Assembly (NCBI RefSeq): GCF_900230225.1
Contig: NZ_OCNH01000003.1
Coordinates: 1,116,001 to 1,180,000, forward strand
Origin: Spirosoma fluviale
GTDB taxonomy: Bacteria > Bacteroidota > Bacteroidia > Cytophagales > Spirosomataceae
DNA length: 64,000 bases
Reading direction: 5' to 3'
Each line of letters starts with the position of its first letter. Positions within the stretch are counted from its first letter, which is position 1. Below are positions 27,797-35,444 of this stretch, piece by piece. Both the position numbers and the translations under genes were made by a program. The notes beneath the pieces are model-generated. The model was given only the letters and a program-made list of their open reading frames with translations, was not told where the DNA came from and did not search any database.

Positions 27797-29176
27797 ATGG
27801 AAGCTCTACGCGCGCACCAGTCCGGGGAGGTTGACCCGGCCGTTCATCCGGTTGTTCAGACGGAACGCATCCCAACACTCGATATACTCCGGGGTGTTGC
27901 CCTGCTCGGGATACTGCTCATGAACATACAGGCCTTTGGGCTTACCGATGCCAGCCTGGATCAACTGATCCGAAACCCACATGGGGGTAATTACTGGCTG
28001 ATGACCCTGGTACACGGGCTGTTCGAGAACAAGATGCGCGCCCTGTTCTCCATGCTGTTTGGGGCGGGTATTATCCTGTTTCTGACCAAGACCCGCAGCG
28101 GCTCGGGGATGGATGCCCCCGAGCTATTCATCCGGCGTCAACTGTGGCTCATTGTCTTCGGACTCGTCAATGCCTGGGGGTTACTGTGGCCCTACGATAT
28201 CCTTTTTCACTATGGCATCGTGGGGATTTTCCTCTTTCCATTCATCCGGCTATCACCAAGGGCCTTGCTCGTGTGCGCCGTTGTGGCGGGGTTAATTTTC
28301 AGTGGAAAGCTCTACTGGCAGTTTGCCGAACAGAAGCAGAAATATGAGAAATTTCTGCCCATAGCGGCCCTCGAAAAAAAGAATAAAAAGGTAAAGCTTA
28401 CCGACGAACAGAAAGAAGCTAAGTCGGCCTGGGAGGGGCTGGTGAAAGAACACCAGTACGACAGAAAAGCCGACAACGCCGACGTGCTGGCGATGCGCTC
28501 CGACTACAGCACTGTCTGGGCGCATCAGGCGTCCAAAATCAAGGAGATGGAAGCTCCTTCGTTCTATCAGGAAGGAATCTGGGACATTCTCTCCATGATG
28601 TTGCTGGGGATGGCCCTGTTTAAATGGGGATTTCTGTCCAGTCGGCTTACCACCCGGCAGTACATCTTTCTGGCTATTGGCGGGCTCCTGGTCGGTCAGG
28701 CAATGGCCTGGCTTTCGATGCCTTCCCACGAGCTCGAAGTTGTCAATTTTACGAAATATATCAGCGGTGCCAGCCTGCCGGTTGCTGGTGTATTTATGCC
28801 CTTCGAGCGGGCTTTTTCGAGTATTGGCTGGGCCAGTCTGGTGCTGTTGGCGTACCGGGCCGGAATTGGCATGTGGTTGTGGAAGGCGTTGGGTGCCGTG
28901 GGGCAACTGGCCTTTACCAATTACCTGATGCAAAGTGTGCTCTGTACCCTGTTTTTCTACGGCTATGGCCTGGGTTATTTTGGCGACCTGAAGCTCTATC
29001 AGCTGTACATTGTGGTGGCGGAGGTTTGGCTGCTTCAGATCGTTTTTAGTCTCGTCTGGCTGAAAAACTTCCGCTTCGGTCCGCTCGAATGGCTCTGGCG
29101 TTCCTTAACCTACGGCAAGCGCCAACCCATGCGATTGACCGAAAAAACCTCGCCAGTCACCCCTGTTCTCTCCTGA
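27797..29176 (+). CDS. DUF418 membrane protein (YeiB-like), copy A
   Basis: 459 residues, about nine to ten predicted helices. The opening RIPTLDILRGVALLGILLMN and the C-terminal FTNYLMQSVLCTLFFYGYG, then PLEWLWRSLTYGKRQPMR, define the DUF418/YeiB family, thought to be transporters or acyltransferase-like enzymes of unknown substrate. A Lys-rich loop with LTDEQKEAKSAWE interrupts the membrane core at about residues 190-240. The next gene is a paralogue 23 bp downstream, so both are one operon. Confidence 0.88.
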   Translation: MEALRAHQSGEVDPAVHPVVQTERIPTLDILRGVALLGILLMNIQAFGLTDASLDQLIRNPHGGNYWLMTLVHGLFENKMRALFSMLFGAGIILFLTKTRSGSGMDAPELFIRRQLWLIVFGLVNAWGLLWPYDILFHYGIVGIFLFPFIRLSPRALLVCAVVAGLIFSGKLYWQFAEQKQKYEKFLPIAALEKKNKKVKLTDEQKEAKSAWEGLVKEHQYDRKADNADVLAMRSDYSTVWAHQASKIKEMEAPSFYQEGIWDILSMMLLGMALFKWGFLSSRLTTRQYIFLAIGGLLVGQAMAWLSMPSHELEVVNFTKYISGASLPVAGVFMPFERAFSSIGWASLVLLAYRAGIGMWLWKALGAVGQLAFTNYLMQSVLCTLFFYGYGLGYFGDLKLYQLYIVVAEVWLLQIVFSLVWLKNFRFGPLEWLWRSLTYGKRQPMRLTEKTSPVTPVLS

Positions 29177-29199
29177 CCCTTCTCTAACCAGCTCATTCG

Positions 29200-30609
29200 A
29201 TGGAAACCAATCCGATCTTACCCATAACCGCCGACACCGCTATACCGGGATTGACGGTGAACCTGCCGGCCAACGATCAGGCTACGGTTCAGCCCTCGGC
29301 CGCACCCCAGCCGGTGTCCAAAGCCGCCCGTATCGAAACAATCGACCTAATCCGGGGCCTGGCCCTGCTGGGTATTCTGATGATGAACATTCCCGGATTC
29401 GGTTTCCTGTCATCGGGTTTCAACCGATTGATGAACACCCCGGCCGGGCCTGACTTTTACGCTTTCTTTGTTGTCAGTCTTGGCTTCGAAGGAACGATGC
29501 GCGCGCTGTTTTCAATGCTGTTCGGGGCCGGTATGGTTCTCTTTACCCAGAATAAACGCGAACAGATCAATGGCCCAACCGTAGCCGAGTATTACTACCG
29601 TCGGCTGTTGTGGCTGGTGTTGTTCGGGATCATCAACGCTTATGTGTTTCTCTGGCGTGGCGATATCCTGTTCTTTTATGGCCTTTGCGGAATGATTCTG
29701 TACCCCTTTCGTCGGGTAAAAGCGGGTTGGCTAATCGCGCTGGCCGTTCTGTGCATGGGGCTAAACTCCATTCGTACTGAATTATGGTACAGTGAGTTAC
29801 GGGCAAATCGGGCGGGGTATCTGGAAGCGGTGAAGCAGGAGAAAGCGAACAAAAAACTGACGGATAAGCAGAAAGAAGCCAAAGGGGCGTGGGAAAAGTT
29901 CGAGAAGGGGTTTAAGCCGGACCCTAAAAAAGATGCGAAAGAGTTAACCAAAATGCGCTCCGGCTACGGCACGGTCTTCATGCATCTATTGCCGGAAAAC
30001 AGCTCATCCGAAACATTTTACACCTATTACGGCAGTTGGGATATGCTGCTGATGATGTTTATCGGGATGGCTCTGCTGAGCTGGGGCTTTTTTACCAATA
30101 CACTATCTACTTCCACCTACGTCGTCACGCTGCTCATCGGGTACGGGCTGGGCTTGCCGATCAGTTGGTTTTACACACAGGCACAGGTAGAGTGGACACA
30201 ACACGCGGGGCAGATCGTCGACAATTACCGAACCATCCCCTTTCAGGTGTATGACCTACGGCGGGTCCTGCTGGCACTCGGTCACGCGAGTTTATTGCTG
30301 CTTGTGTATCGGTCGCAATTCGTGCCCTGGCTCATGCGGGCGCTGACGGCCGTGGGGCAAATGGCCTTCACCAATTACCTGATGCAGTCAATTATCTGCA
30401 CGCTGATATTCCACGGCTACGGGCTGGGCTATTACGGAAAGATGGCTTTCCATGAGTTGTATTACGTGGTAGCCGGAGTTTGGGTTTTCCAACTGATTGT
30501 GTCGCCCATCTGGTTGCAGTATTTCCTGTTCGGTCCGTTCGAGTGGCTCTGGCGTTCACTCACCTATTGGAAACTACATCCCATGCGGAGGAGAGTGGCG
30601 GTGGGGTGA
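29200..30609 (+). CDS. DUF418 membrane protein (YeiB-like), copy B
   Basis: 469 residues, homologous over its length to the upstream gene: RIETIDLIRGLALLGILMMN near residue 46, the same charged loop (LTDKQKEAKGAWEKF), and FTNYLMQSIICTLIFHGYG with PFEWLWRSLTYWK at the end. It has an extra Thr/Pro-rich N-terminal ~40 residues. Start ATG at 29200. The pair looks like a tandem duplication that has diverged; they may form a heterodimer, which is inference only. Function unknown. Confidence 0.88.
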   Translation: METNPILPITADTAIPGLTVNLPANDQATVQPSAAPQPVSKAARIETIDLIRGLALLGILMMNIPGFGFLSSGFNRLMNTPAGPDFYAFFVVSLGFEGTMRALFSMLFGAGMVLFTQNKREQINGPTVAEYYYRRLLWLVLFGIINAYVFLWRGDILFFYGLCGMILYPFRRVKAGWLIALAVLCMGLNSIRTELWYSELRANRAGYLEAVKQEKANKKLTDKQKEAKGAWEKFEKGFKPDPKKDAKELTKMRSGYGTVFMHLLPENSSSETFYTYYGSWDMLLMMFIGMALLSWGFFTNTLSTSTYVVTLLIGYGLGLPISWFYTQAQVEWTQHAGQIVDNYRTIPFQVYDLRRVLLALGHASLLLLVYRSQFVPWLMRALTAVGQMAFTNYLMQSIICTLIFHGYGLGYYGKMAFHELYYVVAGVWVFQLIVSPIWLQYFLFGPFEWLWRSLTYWKLHPMRRRVAVG

Positions 30610-30626
30610 GAGAATGGTCTATTGGC

Positions 30627-30678
30627 ATGTAAACAGTTGTGGCGCGGGTAGAGATACCCGCGCCACAACTGTTTACAT
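30627..30678. terminator. 24-bp perfect hairpin between convergent genes
   Basis: Arms 30627-30650 and 30655-30678 (outer ATGTAAACAGTTGTGG, inner GCGCGGGTA) are perfectly complementary with a GAGA loop. The distal arm covers the stop codon and last codon of the desaturase gene. There is no T-run; by position it probably ends transcription from both sides. Confidence 0.7.
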
Positions 30679-31422
30679 ATACGCTTCGTCGCGCCCGAGC
30701 CGGAGTTTGAGCACCCCTATTTTATTGAGCAGCAGAATGAGCGGGTAGGCGGGGTCGAACTCGTGCCAGCGGAACCCGCCGAAGTTAGGGCGGCCACCGT
30801 ATTTGTGGTGGTTGTTGTGATAGGATTCGCCCATCATCAGGAAATCGAACGGCAGGAGGTTTTTGGCCGTATCGTCCAGTTTGAAGTTGGTGTAGCCGTA
30901 GCGGTGCGCGTACCAGTTGATGATGGCCCCGTGTACCGGTCCCATCAGAAATTGAATGGGCAGTAGCAGAAAATACCAGGGAGATGGCGCAAACTGAATA
31001 TAAAAGAGGGTATAGGCCGTGCCCCAGGCTAGCCGTATGGGCCAGCGGTCGCCGAGCCATTCCATAAACTCCCAATTAGGCACTCCCTTTTTGAATTTCG
31101 CCGGAATCGTATCGCGGTTGTTGAGGATGTCGTTGTAAAACGTCCGGGTTTTCCACATCATGTCGAAGAGGTTATCCGAAAACTCGGGCGAGTGAGGGTC
31201 AGACTCCGTATCGGCGTGAGCGTGGTGGAGCCGGTGCATAATACCGTAAGCGCGGGGGCTCAGGAAGGACGAACCCTGTCCGATAAACGTGAGTACGTAA
31301 AAAAACTTTTCCCAGCCGGGGCTCATGGTGAACATCTGGTGAGCGGCATAGCGGTGGAGAAAAAACGTTTGCATCAGTACCGACAGATACCAGTGCGCCA
31401 GAAAAAAGGCAATAATGATCAT
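30673..31422 (-). CDS. Membrane fatty acyl desaturase
   Basis: 249 residues with all three histidine boxes of the delta-9-type desaturase family: HRYAAH, HRLHHAH and HNNHH, and hydrophobic stretches at the N-terminus and around residues 125-165. It introduces a double bond into membrane acyl chains with O2 and a di-iron centre in the inner membrane. The start ATG at 31422 gives MIIIAFFLAHW, placing the first His box early, as in short family members. It is upstream of and divergent to the cbb3 operon; none of the operators there is at a matching distance for it. Confidence 0.9.
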   Translation of the reverse strand: MIIIAFFLAHWYLSVLMQTFFLHRYAAHQMFTMSPGWEKFFYVLTFIGQGSSFLSPRAYGIMHRLHHAHADTESDPHSPEFSDNLFDMMWKTRTFYNDILNNRDTIPAKFKKGVPNWEFMEWLGDRWPIRLAWGTAYTLFYIQFAPSPWYFLLLPIQFLMGPVHGAIINWYAHRYGYTNFKLDDTAKNLLPFDFLMMGESYHNNHHKYGGRPNFGGFRWHEFDPAYPLILLLNKIGVLKLRLGRDEAYM

Positions 31423-31639
31423 TGTGGGAAGTCGTGTGGCTTCACAAATCGCTGGTACGTACAGAGAGTACCAACCAATGCGACGCCGAGGTTAAAAGAC
31501 AGTTCAACGGGTGCCGATAACGGTACTCTCTAAACCTACTTTTAGATGGGGCAGGATGACCCTTGCCCAGGAGAGGGAGACTTTGTGTACCGGGAAAACC
31601 CTGATTCCGCAAAGCTGAGCCCTTTTTTCTGAGCAAAAA

Positions 31640-31754
31640 CTGACCTGCATCAGGTGGCTTTCTGATAAGAATCAACTCGCCTGACTACCTGAATCTTATC
31701 AACTGCCGGACTGACGAAACTCATCGAAAGCTGATCGAATGACCCGCACTTTTG
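31640..31754 (+). promoter_or_regulatory. Promoter of the cbb3 oxidase operon with four operator-like sites
   Basis: Within the 350-bp gap: CTGACCTGCATCAG (31640-31653), CTGATAAGAATCAA (31662-31675), CTGAATCTTATCAA (31689-31702) and a one-mismatch site CTGACGAAACTCAT (31711-31724). Sites 1-2 and 3-4 are each 22 bp apart. The -7-like box CACTTTTG (31747-31754) is 29.5 bp from the centre of site 4 and 51.5 bp from site 3. Transcription would begin near 31761, just before ccoS. The rest of the gap (31423-31639) shows nothing clear. Confidence 0.75.
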
Positions 31755-31775
31755 GGGAGTCAAACGCGAATGGGT

Positions 31776-31982
31776 ATGTCTATTATTTTTTTCATGATCG
31801 GAATTAGTCTGTTAATGGCACTGGGGTTTCTGGGTGCGTTCATCTGGTCGATGCGAACCGGCCAGCAGGATGACCTCTACACGCCTTCGCTCCGGATGCT
31901 GCTCGACGATGAGCTGCCGGACGAATCCGCACTACTGCCCCAGACGCCACTGACAACTAAACCGCTAAGCCGGACAGCCTAA
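31776..31982 (+). CDS. ccoS: CcoS, cbb3 oxidase assembly protein
   Basis: 68 residues from the ATG at 31776 (MSIIFFMIGISLLMALG; ATG at 31770 also possible). One membrane helix, then FIWSMRTGQQDDLYTPSLRML, the typical CcoS pattern with the Gly-Gln-x-Asp-Asp segment. It helps insert copper and haem into CcoN. The predicted transcription start near 31761 rules out the TTG at 31752. It precedes ccoNO by 20 bp, in the same operon. Confidence 0.9.
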   Translation: MSIIFFMIGISLLMALGFLGAFIWSMRTGQQDDLYTPSLRMLLDDELPDESALLPQTPLTTKPLSRTA

Positions 31983-32002
31983 AAAAAATCCGCTACTGCC
32001 GT

Positions 32003-34204
32003 ATGAACGTTACAAGCAATCAGCCAATTCAAATCATTTCGCCCGATCGGTCTGCCATCGGGCAGCCACCACCGGGCCAGCAACCCGTTGTTGAACGGTT
32101 TGCCTACGACAATACCATCGTGCGCAACTTCGCCGTGGCCTCCGTCATCTGGGGTATCATCGGCATGATCGTCGGGGTACTCGTAGCCAGCCAGCTCTTT
32201 GCACCAGCTGCTAATTTGGGCAACCAGTACACCACCTTCGGGCGGATACGTCCCCTGCACACCAACGCCGTTATTTTTGCCTTTGTGGGCAACGCCATTT
32301 TTATGGGCGTTTATTATTCGCTGCAGCGGCTCTGCAAAGCCCGGATGTTTTCGGACCTGCTCAGCAAAATTCACTTCTGGGGCTGGCAGTTGATTATCCT
32401 GTCGGCGGTGGCTACCCTGCCACTGGGTTTGACGACCTCTAAAGAATACGCTGAACTCGAATGGCCCATCGATATCGCCATTACGCTGATCTGGGTCGTG
32501 TTCGGTATCAACATGTTCGGTACGATTGTGAAACGGCGGGAACGTCACCTGTACGTGGCCATCTGGTTCTACATCGCTACGTTCGTGACGGTTGCCGTGC
32601 TGCACATTGTCAACTCAATGGCAATGCCCGTTAGCTTCCTGAAAAGCTACTCGATGTATGCGGGGGTTCAGGATGCGCTGGTGCAGTGGTGGTACGGTCA
32701 CAACGCCGTTGCTTTCTTCCTGACCACGCCGTATCTGGGTATGATGTACTACTTCCTGCCTAAAATGGCGAACCGGCCCGTGTACTCGTATCGGTTGTCG
32801 ATTCTTCACTTCTGGGCGCTGATATTCCTGTATATCTGGGCCGGTCCTCACCATTTGCTGTATAGCTCGCTGCCCGACTGGGCGCAGTCGCTGGGCGTTG
32901 TGTTCTCCATTATGCTCATTGCGCCATCCTGGGGTGGTATGATCAATGGATTGCTGACCCTGCGGGGTGCCTGGGATAAAGTTCGCGAAGATGCTATCCT
33001 GAAATTCATGGTTGTGGGCCTGACCGCCTACGGTATGGCTACCTTCGAAGGGCCGCTACTGTCGCTCAAGAATGTAAACGGCATCGCGCACTTTACCGAC
33101 TGGATCGTGGCGCACGTTCACGTGGGAGCACTGGGCTGGAACGGCTTCCTGACCTTCGCCATGCTGTACTGGCTCATTCCACGCATGTACCACACCCCGC
33201 TGCACTCGAAGAAACTGCTCAATGTTCACTTCTGGCTCGGTACGCTGGGTATTCTGTTCTATGCAGTGCCGATGTACATTTCGGGCTTCACGCAGGGTAT
33301 GATGTGGAAAGAATTCACGCCTGAAAGTACCCTACGCTACAGCAACTTCCTCGAAACGACAATCCAATTGTTGCCCATGCACCGGATGCGGGCCATTGGC
33401 GGAGTACTTTATCTGACAGGCGCTATCCTGATGGCCTACAACCTGTTCAAGACAATGGCTGTCGGTACGCTGACGGCTAACGAACCGGCCGAAGCACCTG
33501 CCCTGGCCATTGCCTACAAACCCGAAGGCAGCGATACTTTCTGGCACCGCTGGCTGGAACGCAAGCCTTTCCCGCTGCTGGTGGCCTCACTGGTTGTGAT
33601 TCTGATTGGGGGTCTGGTCGAAATGGTACCAACATTTATGGTGAAGAGCAACGTGCCGACTATTGCCGCCGTACAACCCTATACCGCTCTCGAAGTAGAA
33701 GGCCGCGACCTCTACATCCGCGAAGGCTGCGTAGGTTGCCACAGCCAGATGATCCGCCCGTTCCGTTCCGAAACCGAGCGTTATGGCGAGTACTCCAAAG
33801 CGGGTGAGTTTGTTTATGATCACCCGTTCCTGTGGGGCAGCAAGCGTACCGGTCCGGACCTTCACCGCGAAGGAGGCAAGTACCCCAACTCCTGGCACTA
33901 CTACCACATGCGCGACCCGGCTTCTATGTCGCCCGGCTCCATTATGCCGCCGTACCCCTGGTTGCTGGAACAGAAACTGGACGTGTCTCACACCGAAGCC
34001 AAGTTGAAAGCCCTCAAAAAAGTGGGTGTTCCGTACGAAGACGTGACCATCAAATACGCCCAGGACGATCTGCAAAAACAGGCGGGCGACATCAGCAGCC
34101 AACTGGCTACAGATGGCATCAAGGTGCAGCCCGACCGCGAAATCATCGCCCTCATCGCCTACCTGCAACGGCTGGGAACGGATATTAAGAAAATGGAAAA
34201 GTAA
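32003..34204 (+). CDS. ccoNO: cbb3 cytochrome c oxidase, fused subunits I and II
   Basis: 733 residues. The first ~480 are the 12-helix CcoN haem-copper core (for example HNAVAFFLTTPYLG, then WAGPHHLLYSSLPDWAQ with metal-ligand histidines, then HVHVGALGWNG). A linker joins CcoO: one membrane helix (LVASLVVILIGGLVEMVP) and a haem c site C576-VGC-H580 with a distal Met in GSIMPPYPWL. Fusion of ccoN and ccoO is common in Bacteroidota. The complex reduces O2 at low concentration in the inner membrane and pumps protons. A 214-bp repeat element separates it from ccoQ. Confidence 0.96.
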   Translation: MNVTSNQPIQIISPDRSAIGQPPPGQQPVVERFAYDNTIVRNFAVASVIWGIIGMIVGVLVASQLFAPAANLGNQYTTFGRIRPLHTNAVIFAFVGNAIFMGVYYSLQRLCKARMFSDLLSKIHFWGWQLIILSAVATLPLGLTTSKEYAELEWPIDIAITLIWVVFGINMFGTIVKRRERHLYVAIWFYIATFVTVAVLHIVNSMAMPVSFLKSYSMYAGVQDALVQWWYGHNAVAFFLTTPYLGMMYYFLPKMANRPVYSYRLSILHFWALIFLYIWAGPHHLLYSSLPDWAQSLGVVFSIMLIAPSWGGMINGLLTLRGAWDKVREDAILKFMVVGLTAYGMATFEGPLLSLKNVNGIAHFTDWIVAHVHVGALGWNGFLTFAMLYWLIPRMYHTPLHSKKLLNVHFWLGTLGILFYAVPMYISGFTQGMMWKEFTPESTLRYSNFLETTIQLLPMHRMRAIGGVLYLTGAILMAYNLFKTMAVGTLTANEPAEAPALAIAYKPEGSDTFWHRWLERKPFPLLVASLVVILIGGLVEMVPTFMVKSNVPTIAAVQPYTALEVEGRDLYIREGCVGCHSQMIRPFRSETERYGEYSKAGEFVYDHPFLWGSKRTGPDLHREGGKYPNSWHYYHMRDPASMSPGSIMPPYPWLLEQKLDVSHTEAKLKALKKVGVPYEDVTIKYAQDDLQKQAGDISSQLATDGIKVQPDREIIALIAYLQRLGTDIKKMEK

Positions 34205-34206
34205 CG

Positions 34207-34420
34207 ATGTAGAGACGCAATCCCTTGCGTCTCACGCGCCGGATGGTTTTGTTTAACCATTAGCGATAAAGACGCAAGGGATTGTCTGAAAATCAGACGC
34301 AAAGGGTTGCGAAACATTAAGACGCAAAGGGTTGCGAAACATTGAGACGCAAAGGGTTGCGAAACATTGAGACGCAAAGGGTTGCGAAACATTGAGACGC
34401 AAGGTATTGCGTCTCTACAT
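34207..34420. mobile_element. MITE-like element inside the cbb3 operon
   Basis: Bounded by perfect 15-bp terminal inverted repeats ATGTAGAGACGCAAT (34207-34221) and its complement (34406-34420). Inside: a 9-bp hairpin GAGACGCAA/TTGCGTCTC (34212-34233) and four tandem copies of a 25-bp unit (34296-34395; GACGCAAAGGGTTGCGAAAC then ATTGA) plus a partial fifth. No coding capacity. A short relative (GAGACGCGA hairpin) is at 58481-58502. It occupies nearly the whole ccoNO-ccoQ gap. Confidence 0.75.
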
Positions 34421-34433
34421 AATCCAAAAAAAT

Positions 34434-34604
34434 ATGTTCAAGCAATTTATCTCCAAAATACCCGGTGCGGACCTGTATATGGTTGGTTCGTTCATGACAT
34501 TCTTTGTCTTCTTCGTGCTGGTTGGCCTGTATTTATGGCTATCCGACAAAAACCATATGAGGCAGATGAGTCGTCTGCCGTTCGATGAGTCATCCACCGA
34601 TTAA
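34434..34604 (+). CDS. ccoQ: CcoQ-like small cbb3 subunit
   Basis: 56 residues: MFKQFISKIPGADLYMVG, one membrane helix (FMTFFVFFVLVGLYLWLS) and a short polar tail. Size, position between ccoNO and ccoP and topology match CcoQ/FixQ, which stabilises the complex. The longer frame starting at 34392 would run into the repeat element and is not used. ccoP starts 15 bp downstream. Confidence 0.8.
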   Translation: MFKQFISKIPGADLYMVGSFMTFFVFFVLVGLYLWLSDKNHMRQMSRLPFDESSTD

Positions 34605-34619
34605 CCGCTATTGTCGCTC

Positions 34620-35438
34620 ATGAATCTGCTTTTTATACTATTATCAATCGGCCCATCACCCATGTGGGATATTAAATCGGGGGAGGATTTAATTCTGCTT
34701 TCGATGTCCATCTTCCTGCTGGTGGGTATGGTGCTGGTGGGCGTTGTGGCGCTCTACCTGCTGTTTATCATCCGGAAAGCGGTGAATCCGCAGGTAGCCG
34801 TTGCTAAACCCGCCGATACCCGCACGCTCTGGCAGCGTGTGTCGGGGTTACACGCCCTCAGCCAGGAGCAAGACCTGGTCATGGAACATGCCTACGACGG
34901 TATCCACGAACTGGATAACCCAACGCCACCCTGGTTTATGGGCCTCTTTTACAGTACCATTGCGTTCGGTCTTGTATACGTCATCGTCTTCCACCTCACT
35001 GGTCTGGGCGATCTGCAAACGGCCGAATATACGCAGGAGGTCGCTATTGCCGAACAGCAGCGCGATGCCTACATCAAAAAAGTAGCGGGCTCGATCAACG
35101 AAAATAACGTGGCCTTTGTGAAGGACGCCAAAGCGATCGATGCGGGTAAAGCCGTGTTTCTGCAAAGCTGTGTCGCCTGTCACGGGCAGCAGGGGCAGGG
35201 GGGCGTTGGCCCAAACCTGACCGACGAGTTCTGGTTGCATGGCGGCTCGATGAAGTCGGTATTCCACACCATTACCGAAGGTGTTCCCGAAAAGGGCATG
35301 ATGTCGTGGAAGAAACAGCTTAACCCATTGCAGGTACAACAGGTAGCCAGTTATATCCTGACATTACAAGGGACAAATCCCGCCGGAGCGAAAGCGCCCC
35401 AGGGCGAAAAGGAAGCTCCCGTACTGGCTAGTAAGTAA
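34620..35438 (+). CDS. ccoP: cbb3 oxidase subunit III (CcoP), mono-haem form
   Basis: 272 residues from the ATG at 34620; a TTG nine bases earlier is less likely. Two hydrophobic segments near 20-45 and 110-130, the CcoP signature DGIHELDNPTPPWF between them, and one cytochrome c domain with C184-VAC-H188 and a Met in GMMSWKKQLNP. Proteobacterial CcoP has two haem c sites; only one CxxCH is present here, as often in Bacteroidota. It passes electrons to CcoO/N on the periplasmic side. ccoG follows after 6 bp. Confidence 0.94.
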   Translation: MNLLFILLSIGPSPMWDIKSGEDLILLSMSIFLLVGMVLVGVVALYLLFIIRKAVNPQVAVAKPADTRTLWQRVSGLHALSQEQDLVMEHAYDGIHELDNPTPPWFMGLFYSTIAFGLVYVIVFHLTGLGDLQTAEYTQEVAIAEQQRDAYIKKVAGSINENNVAFVKDAKAIDAGKAVFLQSCVACHGQQGQGGVGPNLTDEFWLHGGSMKSVFHTITEGVPEKGMMSWKKQLNPLQVQQVASYILTLQGTNPAGAKAPQGEKEAPVLASK

Positions 35439-35444
35439 TAACCT

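Noticed and set aside
34296-34417. Regular 25-bp repeats that could suggest a CRISPR array
   Set aside because: The units are directly joined with no spacers, there are only four to five, and no cas gene is present; they belong to the terminal-repeat element.
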